The notes under the pieces are model-generated. The model saw only the letters and a list, made by a program, of their open reading frames with translations. It made no database searches and had not been told where the DNA came from. This document shows, piece by piece, positions 6,470 to 13,546 of a stretch of 21,698 nt of DNA. A program made the position numbers and the translations under genes. The stretch comes from a virus: the IMG/VR virus record IMGVR_UViG_3300012920_000328, positions 1 through 21,698 of that record; one strand, given 5' to 3'. How positions within the stretch are numbered: position 1 is the stretch's first letter; every line of letters begins with the position of its first letter.

Positions 6470-9177
6470 TATTTTTTATCGTACCGATTTTTGTTAGTTT
6501 GAGCGACTTGTAGCTGCTTATTTGCAACTTCCACTCTTGCGGCAGCCTCTTGAGATTTCACTTGATTAGCTTGTTGTTCTAACATAAATCTTCTGTCTGA
6601 ATCTAGTTGCCTTTGTCTTAAGTCAGAAGCGGCAACCCTCTCTTTATATTTTCTTTCTAAATCTTGAGTAGATGCCTTCAGCTGTTCTATTACTAAAGGA
6701 GTCTCATCTATTGTACCTTCTTCCGAAGGTTTAGCAAAACCTAAAGCTAGAATTGCTTGCTTATTAAGAGCTATCTCTCCTTTAACCTTTTCTAACTCAA
6801 TTTTGTTTTTGTGCTTCTGCTCTTCTTTAGCCATTTCACCTTGCTGTTGCATTTGCATCATTTGCATTTGCTGCTGTTGCTGCTGTTGCTCCATCAAGTC
6901 TTTTTGCTTTCTAGACAATCTAGCTAACTGTATAATTTTAGCTGTAGAGTCCGCTGACACAACTTCTGCCATGTCCTCTAAGTTTTTAGAGATAGTGTTG
7001 TCTCGCATATAAACTTCTTTTAGAAGTTCTAGCTCACTTCTTCTCTTGGTATTATTTCTAGTATAGATTTTAAATCTTCTCAATGGAAGGTCAGGGTCTA
7101 TAATAGATACAAACTGTCTAGTCAAATCACTGTCTGTGTAATTCACAGTAACATCTTTACCTTCATGTTGTAACCACTGTGCTATGTTAATTTGCATCTC
7201 AGCAGTTCTCTGTTGAAACCTAGAAAATTTATCGAACCAAACTTCTGTCTGTGCGTAAGACGATGTCTGAGATGTTCTAATACCTGTGGCTGTTTCTTGC
7301 TCTACAGGTACTGCCATTCGTTGTGGCGTAAATCCTAATTTCTCAAAAGCTCTCATTTTGATAGCTTGAGCAAAATTTAATTTACCCATCATGGCTGCAG
7401 TTAGGTCCATGTTAACCATTTGGAAGTTATTGAACGATGTTCCTCTAGCCTGAGAGGAATCAACAGGAAGGAATCCTAAGTTCCGAGTAACCTCCATTAA
7501 TTTTTCAATGGCTTCGTCTCCTCCAAAGTCTTTCAAGAATTCAGGCATGTAAGCTAAGTCCATAAGAAAGAATAGTCCAAGCTCCTTCGACATGTAGTCT
7601 CTTGCCATATTCATAGCAAGGGAATATTCTACTTGGTCTATCTCTACTCTAGAAACAAGAGACGTATGCTCTAACAATCCTGTAACTGGCATAAGAGTGT
7701 GGTACGTAGCACTCTCTCCTTTTAATTGATAATCAATAGCTCCTCCAAATAGGTAAAGGTGGTCAGGAAGGTCAGTATTTTCATTTAATATTTTAACCCC
7801 ATATCTAACTTCAGGAACATAGTCCCATACAATTGTATTATCTTGAGGATTCTTAGTGTGCTGGTCTAATGTAACTGTTCTTAGTTTCTTGATTTGAAAC
7901 TCATTGATAATGTCTTTTAACAATTCATCAGTTACGACTTCAGACCTAGAAGTTCCGTCTGGTTTAGTGTATGTTAGATATCCTACTCTTTTATAGGATA
8001 CCCAATATGCTTCTACGACTCTAATTAAGTCATATCGATTATCATTATCATTAAAGAAAAAATGCTGACCTCTTAGTTGGTTAGGAAACATGCCTCTGTA
8101 ACCCAGGTCAATACCTGTTTGGTCTTGGATAACTCCTAGGTTTTCATAACCAATAGAATCAGCAAATGGAACTCTTCGTAGAGTCCCTCCAAAGTTTTCT
8201 AACCAGTCTTGAGTATTATCAATACTTGCAGTTGAAAATTCTTTTCCTCTATAATGCTTAGAGCGTAATAAGTCTTGTTTTTGTACCTCTGTAAGATGTG
8301 AGCCAAAGTTGGCAACTACTTGGTTTGGTGTCAAGTATTGAATCCTTCCCACATACTCTCCTGTTTCAGGATACTTTTCGTCTTGTGTGATGGAAGTGAA
8401 GGTATTAAGTGGAGACCATCTCTCAGGTTGATAATAGTCGTGCCCTATTCTCCAATGTAAAAAACATCTCCCTGTAATTAGATAGTCCCTGAACAAGTCT
8501 CTATAGAGTTCGTCCATATCAAATCTAACCTCTCCTTCCTCTAATGTTTTTTCTGCCCACTCTAAGTATATTGGTTTCCACTCGGACTCCATATACTTTT
8601 TAACTTCTTGTGGTATGTTCTTGTCTCTCTCCTTCCGTAGAGTCTCTACGTATTGCTGCTGCTCTTCTTCGGACTTAAATTGTCTTTCATTGTAAAAGCC
8701 TTGACTTAATAACCTAATTTCTATCTCTTTAGAAATGGCATTATTTACTCCCTCCCAAAGTTTTGTTTTTTGATTTCTTAGATATTCATTTGTGGAGAGG
8801 GGGTCATCTGTGTAGACAACATTAGGATTAGGTTTAGTCAAGAACTCCCCAATCATTGTATTTACAATAGGCTCTATGAAGCCGTAGTGTTGTAGGTCTT
8901 CTGATAAATCAGACTGAGAACGAAGCATATCTACCTCCGACAAGAATGCAGAGGTGTTTACAACATCACTATATCTGTAGCTTCCCTCTACTATTCTGTA
9001 AGCATCCTCAAATCTTCTTCTAGCACTGTTTAATTGACGAATACCTATTGTTTCTAGAGTATTCATACAATCCATAACCCAATCCTTATTTTTCTTTTTT
9101 TCAGGAAGGGCTTGTGCAGGAAGTCTTAGAATGTCTCCAAAATATTGGGCATCTCTTAAATCTATATCAAAAAACAT
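6469..9177 (-). CDS. Portal protein with polyglutamine and coiled-coil C-terminus
   Basis: At 902 residues this is large for a portal but within the range of big phage portals such as those of T7-like relatives and crAss-like phages. It lies directly downstream of TerL and upstream of scaffold and capsid, the standard order. The body (residues 30-740) is helical with many aromatic and charged residues and a central beta-rich section. The C-terminus (about 763 onward) starts with a Gln/Met tract (a run of seven Q followed by QMQMMQMQQQ) and continues as a long charged coiled coil rich in K, E, Q and A. This C-terminal part is probably the barrel or a tail that projects into the capsid. A Bacteroidota-type promoter lies just upstream, so this gene may also be transcribed independently of TerL. 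Confidence 0.8.
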   Translation of the reverse strand: MFFDIDLRDAQYFGDILRLPAQALPEKKKNKDWVMDCMNTLETIGIRQLNSARRRFEDAYRIVEGSYRYSDVVNTSAFLSEVDMLRSQSDLSEDLQHYGFIEPIVNTMIGEFLTKPNPNVVYTDDPLSTNEYLRNQKTKLWEGVNNAISKEIEIRLLSQGFYNERQFKSEEEQQQYVETLRKERDKNIPQEVKKYMESEWKPIYLEWAEKTLEEGEVRFDMDELYRDLFRDYLITGRCFLHWRIGHDYYQPERWSPLNTFTSITQDEKYPETGEYVGRIQYLTPNQVVANFGSHLTEVQKQDLLRSKHYRGKEFSTASIDNTQDWLENFGGTLRRVPFADSIGYENLGVIQDQTGIDLGYRGMFPNQLRGQHFFFNDNDNRYDLIRVVEAYWVSYKRVGYLTYTKPDGTSRSEVVTDELLKDIINEFQIKKLRTVTLDQHTKNPQDNTIVWDYVPEVRYGVKILNENTDLPDHLYLFGGAIDYQLKGESATYHTLMPVTGLLEHTSLVSRVEIDQVEYSLAMNMARDYMSKELGLFFLMDLAYMPEFLKDFGGDEAIEKLMEVTRNLGFLPVDSSQARGTSFNNFQMVNMDLTAAMMGKLNFAQAIKMRAFEKLGFTPQRMAVPVEQETATGIRTSQTSSYAQTEVWFDKFSRFQQRTAEMQINIAQWLQHEGKDVTVNYTDSDLTRQFVSIIDPDLPLRRFKIYTRNNTKRRSELELLKEVYMRDNTISKNLEDMAEVVSADSTAKIIQLARLSRKQKDLMEQQQQQQQMQMMQMQQQGEMAKEEQKHKNKIELEKVKGEIALNKQAILALGFAKPSEEGTIDETPLVIEQLKASTQDLERKYKERVAASDLRQRQLDSDRRFMLEQQANQVKSQEAAARVEVANKQLQVAQTNKNRYDKK

Positions 9178-9194
9178 ACACTTTATGTAAGATG

Positions 9195-9226
9195 CAAACT
9201 TAGTAAATTAGTTTGGATTAAACAAA
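9195..9226 (-). promoter_or_regulatory. Bacteroidota-type promoter upstream of portal
   Basis: On the minus strand TTTG (9226-9223), 20 bases and TAAGTTTG (9202-9195) match the Bacteroidota TTG-N17-23-TAnnTTTG promoter pattern. A second overlapping core, TAAATTTG, reads at 9230-9223. The predicted start of transcription falls only about 10 bases before the portal ATG. This would give the portal-scaffold-capsid block its own transcript. Confidence 0.55.
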
Positions 9227-9236
9227 TTTATTACAA

Positions 9237-11387
9237 TTAGCTATACTTTTTATTTCTACCAAATTTGCCACTCGTTATTTTTCTGTAGACATCTCTCTTA
9301 ATCTCATACTTGTCTTCAGAACCTTTAATATTATTGATGGTTAGTTCTTCGTCCCAAATCAATGCGTGACCAAAAGACATAATACGGTCATAGTTCTTAT
9401 AGTTACCGAACTTAATTATCTCTTCAAGCAACATGGGGTCAGTTATTCTAGTCACACCAAGAACGCTTATCTCTTCTCCCTCAGGGCCCATGACACCAGT
9501 TGGTATTTGGTCCCAACAATAGTTTTTCAAAAGTTTCAACAAGTGTTCTTTGTTTCTAGCTGTGGCTGGTAGACCATAGTCTACATTCGCCCTACTGTTT
9601 TCATTGATTCGTAGATTAGTACCCTTTGCTTGTGCAATAAGATACTCAGACTTTTGACTTCTAAGATACTTTACAAAAGGTACGTCTGCCTCTGGTAGGC
9701 ATTCTGCATTATACAACTTTAACAACAACATCGCTTGTCTATAGTAATTTGAATCGATGTTAGGTCTTGAAGTGTATTGTGCTACAATTTGATTCTGCAA
9801 TCCTGATACCCCTGCTTGTCTTTTAAATATATACAAACAATTGAGAGAGTCTGAAGTTGTTGATGTAGATACTTTAGCACCGTCAAATCCTGCTATATAG
9901 GTACCTCTTTTTATTTGTCTTGGATTATCATATATAGGTCTTTCATAAATAACTACAGGAGCATTTACTGCTCCCCCTCGGAATGGGTATTCATTTACAG
10001 GGTCTGCTCCACTAGGAGTTACCGATATAATACCATTAGGCGTAACGTCAAGAGTTACGTACTCACCATATGTACCTTTGATGTTTATAGCATCTTGAGT
10101 TCTCTTGGCTTGTTCCACAGGGAACGGGTTATTACCAGAAAACAAGAAACAATCTTCTGGTTGGAAAGGGTAGTACATTTGTGCTTTCTTTCCTTTGTCT
10201 GGTGACTTAGCCTGTTCAGAACCTATAAAGCCCTGCACTTTGTCTAACGCCTCTTCCCAGTCAGTGACGAGAATATTGAACCCATCAAGTTCTTTAATTT
10301 GTTCTTCAGTGAAATCTCTGTTGAGATATTGTACCAAAGGTACTTCTTTCTTCTCTCCACCCTTGTTAGACATTTGGGCAGGAACAAAAAGACTAACTTC
10401 CTTATCAGTTTCTTGAACATATCTAAAGTGTTCTTCCTTGACTTCTTCTAAATATTGAGTCACATCAAAATGAAAAAAATCAGACTTCTCGGTGTAGAGA
10501 AAGTCCATCTCTGCATCTGCAGCAAAGTCTGTGTTACCACCCGTACCAATCAGCAACTCCACAAATCTTCTTTCACCAAGGTCGTTTTCAATAGCAGGTA
10601 GAAGTGCTGAACGTTGTTTGGAATAAAGATACTTTCCTACCTCATCCCATACAGCCTCAGTAGGTGTGATACCTGCTAAAAGCTCTTCCTTGGATGTAAC
10701 TTGCCCCTGCTGAAGGTTCCTAACGGATATCCTAGAGAAAGCAAAAGAGTTGTCATTCGGTTTATCAGCAATAGGGAAGAATTCATAACTGATAGGATTG
10801 ATTGGATTTCTACCCTTTGTTACTATTCTTTTGTTAAACTCTATTTCAACATCAGAAGATGTTGCTTTGTTCCAATCACTAATCTTAATGAAATCGGAAA
10901 AGCAATCAGGTCTTTTCTCGTAGAACTCATCTAAGTATTTAGTAATGTTGTTAAGGTCAGACTGCGACCCACCAATAATTAGCGGGTTACTATACTGAAA
11001 AATAAAAGTATTATAGGCGACTCGGGATGAAATAAAAGATGTCTTAGCGAATCGTCTTGTACCAAACGCAAGAATAGGTTTCTTACCTTCATCATTAGCC
11101 TTATTATAACACCAATTAATAAGCCATTCATTGTCTCTTAATTTAGGGTTACTAACTATCCTAACTGAATTACCAAATTCGTCCCTGGTATCAATAGATA
11201 GTTTAAAAAAATTCAGGTGCCAATACAACCAGCCTGAGATGTGTATACCTCCGACCATAACTCCTGACTTGCAATAGTTTATATGCTTTGTCCAAAAGGC
11301 TACATAATTAGCATCCTCCCTGGATGGTTCGACTTGATTTACTAAGAAATCTTTAAAAGATACATTTGGAATATCTACCTTACTCAC
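9237..11387 (-). CDS. terL: Terminase large subunit (TerL), ATPase and nuclease of DNA packaging
   Basis: This 716-residue protein has the layout of a phage TerL, which powers DNA entry through the portal and cuts the concatemer. A degenerate Walker A motif lies at residues 109-117 (GTRRFAKTS), a Walker B-like acidic pair at D248-E249 (EAVWDEVG), and a coupling-motif candidate at 278-286 (LLIGTGGNT). The C-terminal nuclease domain begins around residue 497 with YIAGFDGAK (D502 a metal-ligand candidate), and the N-x-DR-x3-GHAL region (about 665-676) resembles the end of TerL nuclease domains. The residue before the Walker A Lys is Ala rather than Gly, a deviation also tolerated in TerL proteins. 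The gene overlaps its upstream neighbour by 8 bases and precedes portal. Identification is firm by size, motifs and neighbours. Confidence 0.85.
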   Translation of the reverse strand: MSKVDIPNVSFKDFLVNQVEPSREDANYVAFWTKHINYCKSGVMVGGIHISGWLYWHLNFFKLSIDTRDEFGNSVRIVSNPKLRDNEWLINWCYNKANDEGKKPILAFGTRRFAKTSFISSRVAYNTFIFQYSNPLIIGGSQSDLNNITKYLDEFYEKRPDCFSDFIKISDWNKATSSDVEIEFNKRIVTKGRNPINPISYEFFPIADKPNDNSFAFSRISVRNLQQGQVTSKEELLAGITPTEAVWDEVGKYLYSKQRSALLPAIENDLGERRFVELLIGTGGNTDFAADAEMDFLYTEKSDFFHFDVTQYLEEVKEEHFRYVQETDKEVSLFVPAQMSNKGGEKKEVPLVQYLNRDFTEEQIKELDGFNILVTDWEEALDKVQGFIGSEQAKSPDKGKKAQMYYPFQPEDCFLFSGNNPFPVEQAKRTQDAINIKGTYGEYVTLDVTPNGIISVTPSGADPVNEYPFRGGAVNAPVVIYERPIYDNPRQIKRGTYIAGFDGAKVSTSTTSDSLNCLYIFKRQAGVSGLQNQIVAQYTSRPNIDSNYYRQAMLLLKLYNAECLPEADVPFVKYLRSQKSEYLIAQAKGTNLRINENSRANVDYGLPATARNKEHLLKLLKNYCWDQIPTGVMGPEGEEISVLGVTRITDPMLLEEIIKFGNYKNYDRIMSFGHALIWDEELTINNIKGSEDKYEIKRDVYRKITSGKFGRNKKYS

Positions 11388-11739
11388 CAGTGTTTCGCTT
11401 TTGAACTGCTTTTTTTAGAAAATCTTTTAACTCACCAATAGCCATACCTGATACATTGACAAGTTCACCATCTTCTATCATAAATGCTTGCTGTGCTTCT
11501 TTTATAGCTTCTGCAATATTATCTTGAATGTCTAATTCTTCATTAAATAATTGTTTGGAACAATCCCCTAATGCTTTCATATATACTAAGCACTCTTGCA
11601 TAGAAGCACTAAGCAGCAGTTTAAGGTAGTTTTCATGTGGTTCTTCACCAAGTGATTCTACTTGAGTAGATAATTCATTGTAAAGTTCAGTATGATACTT
11701 TAGAGCACTCTCTAAGTATTTTTTGTTAGTGTCTGCCAT
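11380..11739 (-). CDS. Small helical protein before TerL, small-terminase candidate
   Basis: This 119-residue acidic protein is predicted to be almost entirely helical (helices around residues 5-30, 37-60 and 70-90, plus a C-terminal helix ending in Lys/Arg). No helix-turn-helix, zinc site or catalytic motif stands out. Its end overlaps the TerL start by 8 bases and its start overlaps the preceding small gene by 14 bases, so it is translated in a coupled chain. The place directly upstream of TerL and the size suit a small terminase subunit, which forms a helical ring that recognises DNA, but the sequence shows no clear DNA-binding part. The assignment is by position only; an accessory head protein is the alternative. 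Confidence 0.55.
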   Translation of the reverse strand: MADTNKKYLESALKYHTELYNELSTQVESLGEEPHENYLKLLLSASMQECLVYMKALGDCSKQLFNEELDIQDNIAEAIKEAQQAFMIEDGELVNVSGMAIGELKDFLKKAVQKRNTGE

Positions 11740-11956
11740 TGGTAGAAATTTTTAAATCATTTAATGTTCTCTCTAACGCTAAAGATATTTGTTCATCTGT
11801 AGCATCCATAAAGAATACGCTGTCTTGAGATTTACCGTTTCTATAATTTTTTCTCCTCAAAACTGCTTTTAACAGCATCGATACATCATATTCAGGATAA
11901 TCTTGAATTAACTGACTCAACATGTCAGCAATATGTGTTTTTCTTAGTTGGCTCAT
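11726..11956 (-). CDS. Small protein of the packaging operon, unknown
   Basis: This 76-residue protein has a helical N-terminus (THIADMLSQLIQDYPEYDVSMLLKAVLRRKNYRNG), a Lys/Arg-rich turn at about residues 34-42 and a second helix near the C-terminus (EQISLALERTLNDL). It overlaps both neighbours (4 bases upstream, 14 downstream). The basic turn could touch nucleic acid. I do not recognise the family. Because it lies just before the TerL gene and its 119-residue partner, it may contribute to DNA recognition during packaging, but nothing in the sequence proves this. Confidence 0.5.
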   Translation of the reverse strand: MSQLRKTHIADMLSQLIQDYPEYDVSMLLKAVLRRKNYRNGKSQDSVFFMDATDEQISLALERTLNDLKISTNGRH

Positions 11957-12555
11957 TTTACTTCTCCTTTTAATGCTATGACAAAAATATCTTTGTCGGT
12001 TTTAATTTTTAATCTTTTGTTTATCTCTCCTTCAAGCTTAGTGTTGTACTTCAGTATTAATTTTGCTGATTCTGCTTCTTTTAATGAAGTTTTGTCTAGC
12101 ACTACTGAAAAGCAAGAACATATAGATGTTCTAATGTTGTTTAAAGTTGTGTCGTATTCAAACTCTTCATGGTCTCCCCTACAGTTAATAAGTTCTAGCG
12201 TAAGCTTGGTATCAGATATTTTTTGATTCAATTTAAATGGCTTTTTGTAGGAAACGGTGAGCGAACCATTTTCATTCTCTTCAATTGTGGCAATATCAGT
12301 GTCGTGCAGTTTTACAGCTAACCCTCTGTCTTTAAATTCTTTTATGTCTTTCCACTTATTCATAGGACAATATTCTTCTATTACTTTTACCTTTGCCTTG
12401 AGTAAACACCCACAAATATTGCAAGTACCAGTTAGTTTATTTTTCTCAGGACATTTATTACAAACTTTTAGCCTATCTTTTGCAAAATTGTCTTTTGCAT
12501 TTGTTATCATCTTTCTCCATCCCTTAAAAATCCTACTTGGTCGTATCTTACCCAT
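11953..12555 (-). CDS. Zinc-finger plus DUF1573-like Ig-fold protein
   Basis: This 200-residue protein has two parts. Residues 28-70 carry a Cys pattern C32-x2-C35-x9-C45-x2-C48-x-C50 and then C63-P near KW, which resembles the short zinc-binding phage domains of the form C..CP...C..CGC.L..K...CP...W. Residues about 85-200 form a beta-rich domain with SICSCFSVVLDKTSLKEAESAKLILKY followed by KIKTDKDIFVIALKGEV. That layout (a C-rich turn, a 'gain of a fixed offset' strand, then a final strand ending in L-x-G-E-V) matches my recollection of DUF1573, an Ig-like domain common in Bacteroidota. The domain call is inference. The gene is coupled by overlaps of 4 and 8 bases within the packaging operon. 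It could be a regulator or a minor head protein. Confidence 0.55.
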   Translation of the reverse strand: MGKIRPSRIFKGWRKMITNAKDNFAKDRLKVCNKCPEKNKLTGTCNICGCLLKAKVKVIEEYCPMNKWKDIKEFKDRGLAVKLHDTDIATIEENENGSLTVSYKKPFKLNQKISDTKLTLELINCRGDHEEFEYDTTLNNIRTSICSCFSVVLDKTSLKEAESAKLILKYNTKLEGEINKRLKIKTDKDIFVIALKGEVK

Positions 12556-12952
12556 TTTTGATATTTTTTGGATTAAATCTATTTCTAAGAAACCATATGT
12601 TATTTACTTTTAAAGATACTGCTTTGTCAATTAGCTCACGCATTCTCATGAGCTTTGATTTAACTATGTCTTTTCTTTTGTTTATTTTTTGTTTGTCACT
12701 ATCTCTAAGATGAGAATACTTATTTATTGTACCCTCTAGCTTTTGTTCAATGTTATGTAAAGAACCTTGTGTAAAATACAAAGTACCAAAGTTTGGAATC
12801 TTATAGACAATATCATCGCTTTCCTCTATATCTTTTTTTAAGGTGTCATGGAAGTACCAGTAGATAGCTTCTCCTGTCTCTCTATCTCCTCCTCTTCTTT
12901 CATATTCATCTAGAACATCATCAAGGAAATATATTTTATCCTTAAACTCCAT
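12548..12952 (-). CDS. Possible HU/IHF-like DNA-binding protein
   Basis: This 134-residue basic protein has a helical N-terminal half, and its middle reads YWYFHDTLKKDIEESDDIVYKIPNFGTLYFT (about residues 31-61). A helix ending in an acidic turn, then V-x-I-P-N-F-G-T-L-x-F, is the arrangement seen in HU/IHF family proteins (L..G..V.I.GFG.F). The DNA-inserting arm that should follow is not obvious; instead there is a Lys/Arg-rich helical C-terminus (about 85-120). HU/IHF-like genes are known near packaging genes in crAss-like phages. The start overlaps the preceding gene by 11 bases and the stop overlaps the next gene by 8. The family call is tentative. Confidence 0.5.
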   Translation of the reverse strand: MEFKDKIYFLDDVLDEYERRGGDRETGEAIYWYFHDTLKKDIEESDDIVYKIPNFGTLYFTQGSLHNIEQKLEGTINKYSHLRDSDKQKINKRKDIVKSKLMRMRELIDKAVSLKVNNIWFLRNRFNPKNIKNG

Positions 12953-13319
12953 TTTCTTTGCTATAGACCATTTGGACTACTATGTTTGGATATTCATCCA
13001 CAGTTTCTTTTATTTTAGCTAAGTCTTCGTTAAAGTCTTTTCTATTTTTTACAGGATGTTTTATTACTAAGTTTTTCTTTTTTAATCTAGAAAACATTGT
13101 AGTAACATTTTGATGTGTCTTAATTCCTACATCAGCTTTTATAGCTATATCCTTAAAATTCTTACTATTCATATCATACAAGAAACATAATGTTAAAATA
13201 TCTATGTCTCTTTTAGTTAAGTAAACTGTTGTAGCACTATACAATTGTAATAGTTTTTGTATTAAGTCTACTTTATCTGAGTATGACAGAAAAAAAGGTA
13301 ATGCTCTATATTGTGCCAT
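12942..13319 (-). CDS. Winged-helix or HTH-like DNA-binding protein, first gene of leftward operon
   Basis: This 125-residue protein is the first gene after the divergent promoter region. Residues 36-90 read as a helix-turn-helix with a wing: RDIDILTLCFLY, then NFKDIAIKADVGIKTHQNVTTMFSRLKKKNLVIKH. The second helix ends in a basic stretch (SRLKKKNLV) that fits a recognition helix and wing. Such proteins act as regulators or as small terminase subunits. Being the first gene of the packaging operon fits both an autoregulator and a terminase small subunit. A leader of about 180 bases, unusually long for this window and with an inverted repeat and a G-rich tract, lies between its predicted promoter and its start. 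There is no catalytic motif. The HTH call is a visual reading. Confidence 0.55.
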   Translation of the reverse strand: MAQYRALPFFLSYSDKVDLIQKLLQLYSATTVYLTKRDIDILTLCFLYDMNSKNFKDIAIKADVGIKTHQNVTTMFSRLKKKNLVIKHPVKNRKDFNEDLAKIKETVDEYPNIVVQMVYSKENGV

Positions 13320-13333
13320 AAATAAATTTTTTA

Positions 13334-13405
13334 TATCTTACGCCCTACAACCCTTTCCTCCTAACCCCCTGTAGTCCCCCTTACCTCCTTTCCCTTTGTA
13401 AGATA
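13334..13405. repeat. Perfect 8-bp inverted repeat enclosing a C-rich tract
   Basis: TATCTTAC (13334-13341) is exactly complementary to GTAAGATA (13398-13405). The 56 bases between them are mostly pyrimidine on the plus strand, with five runs of at least three C (13343-13345, 13351-13353, 13365-13369, 13376-13380, 13392-13394). On the minus strand these are G-runs that could form a G-quadruplex with long loops. Inside lies a smaller inverted pair, CTACA (13345-13349) and TGTAG (13370-13374). In the leftward leader RNA the repeat would close a large stem-loop. Confidence 0.7.
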
Positions 13406-13445
13406 CATGCAATTATACAAAAAAAATTTGACATATGCAAGTCTT

Positions 13446-13454
13446 TGTGGATAA
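13446..13454 (-). other. Perfect DnaA-box match in the divergent region
   Basis: TGTGGATAA on the plus strand is TTATCCACA on the minus strand, the consensus DnaA box. It is followed by a 45-base AT-rich stretch. A single box can arise by chance in an AT-rich window, but its place in the only sizeable non-coding region, between divergent arms, makes an origin or a host DnaA-responsive site plausible. Confidence 0.4.
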
Positions 13455-13507
13455 CTATTGTAAAAGTAATAATATTAGCATTTATTATGTTATTTGTTTG
13501 GAAATGT

Positions 13508-13539
13508 CAAATATATTTTGTAGATTGCGGAAAAATCAA
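13508..13539 (-). promoter_or_regulatory. Bacteroidota-type promoter for the leftward arm
   Basis: On the minus strand TTG (13539-13537), 21 bases and TATATTTG (13515-13508) give a full match to the TTG-N17-23-TAnnTTTG pattern of Bacteroidota promoters. Predicted transcription would start near 13500 and run through the DnaA-box match and G-rich inverted repeat before the first ATG at 13319. Confidence 0.6.
13512..13520 (+). promoter_or_regulatory. Imperfect opposing promoter core for the rightward arm
   Basis: TATATTTTG is the Bacteroidota TAnnTTTG core with one extra T and overlaps the leftward core as a near palindrome. A TTG lies at 13494-13496, 15 bases upstream and shorter than usual. 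Predicted transcripts would start about 20 bases before the ATG at 13547. The match is imperfect. Confidence 0.3.
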
Positions 13540-13546
13540 CTAAATC

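Noticed and set aside
6803-7012. Plus-strand 69-residue Cys-rich frame
   Set aside because: The Cys run is the antisense reading of the Gln/Met tract in the portal gene.
12257-12613. Plus-strand 118-residue frame over the leftward packaging genes, with a hydrophobic composition
   Set aside because: It is antisense to two coupled genes with clear motifs; its hydrophobicity is the expected shadow of Lys/Glu-rich coding sequence.
13383-13392. 16S rRNA fragment, because ACCTCCTTTC equals the rRNA 3' tail
   Set aside because: Only ten bases match and lie within a pyrimidine tract; no other rRNA sequence is present.
13320-13546. tRNA or riboswitch in the divergent region
   Set aside because: No cloverleaf, acceptor stem or known aptamer core is visible; only the inverted repeat, G-rich tract, DnaA box and promoters.
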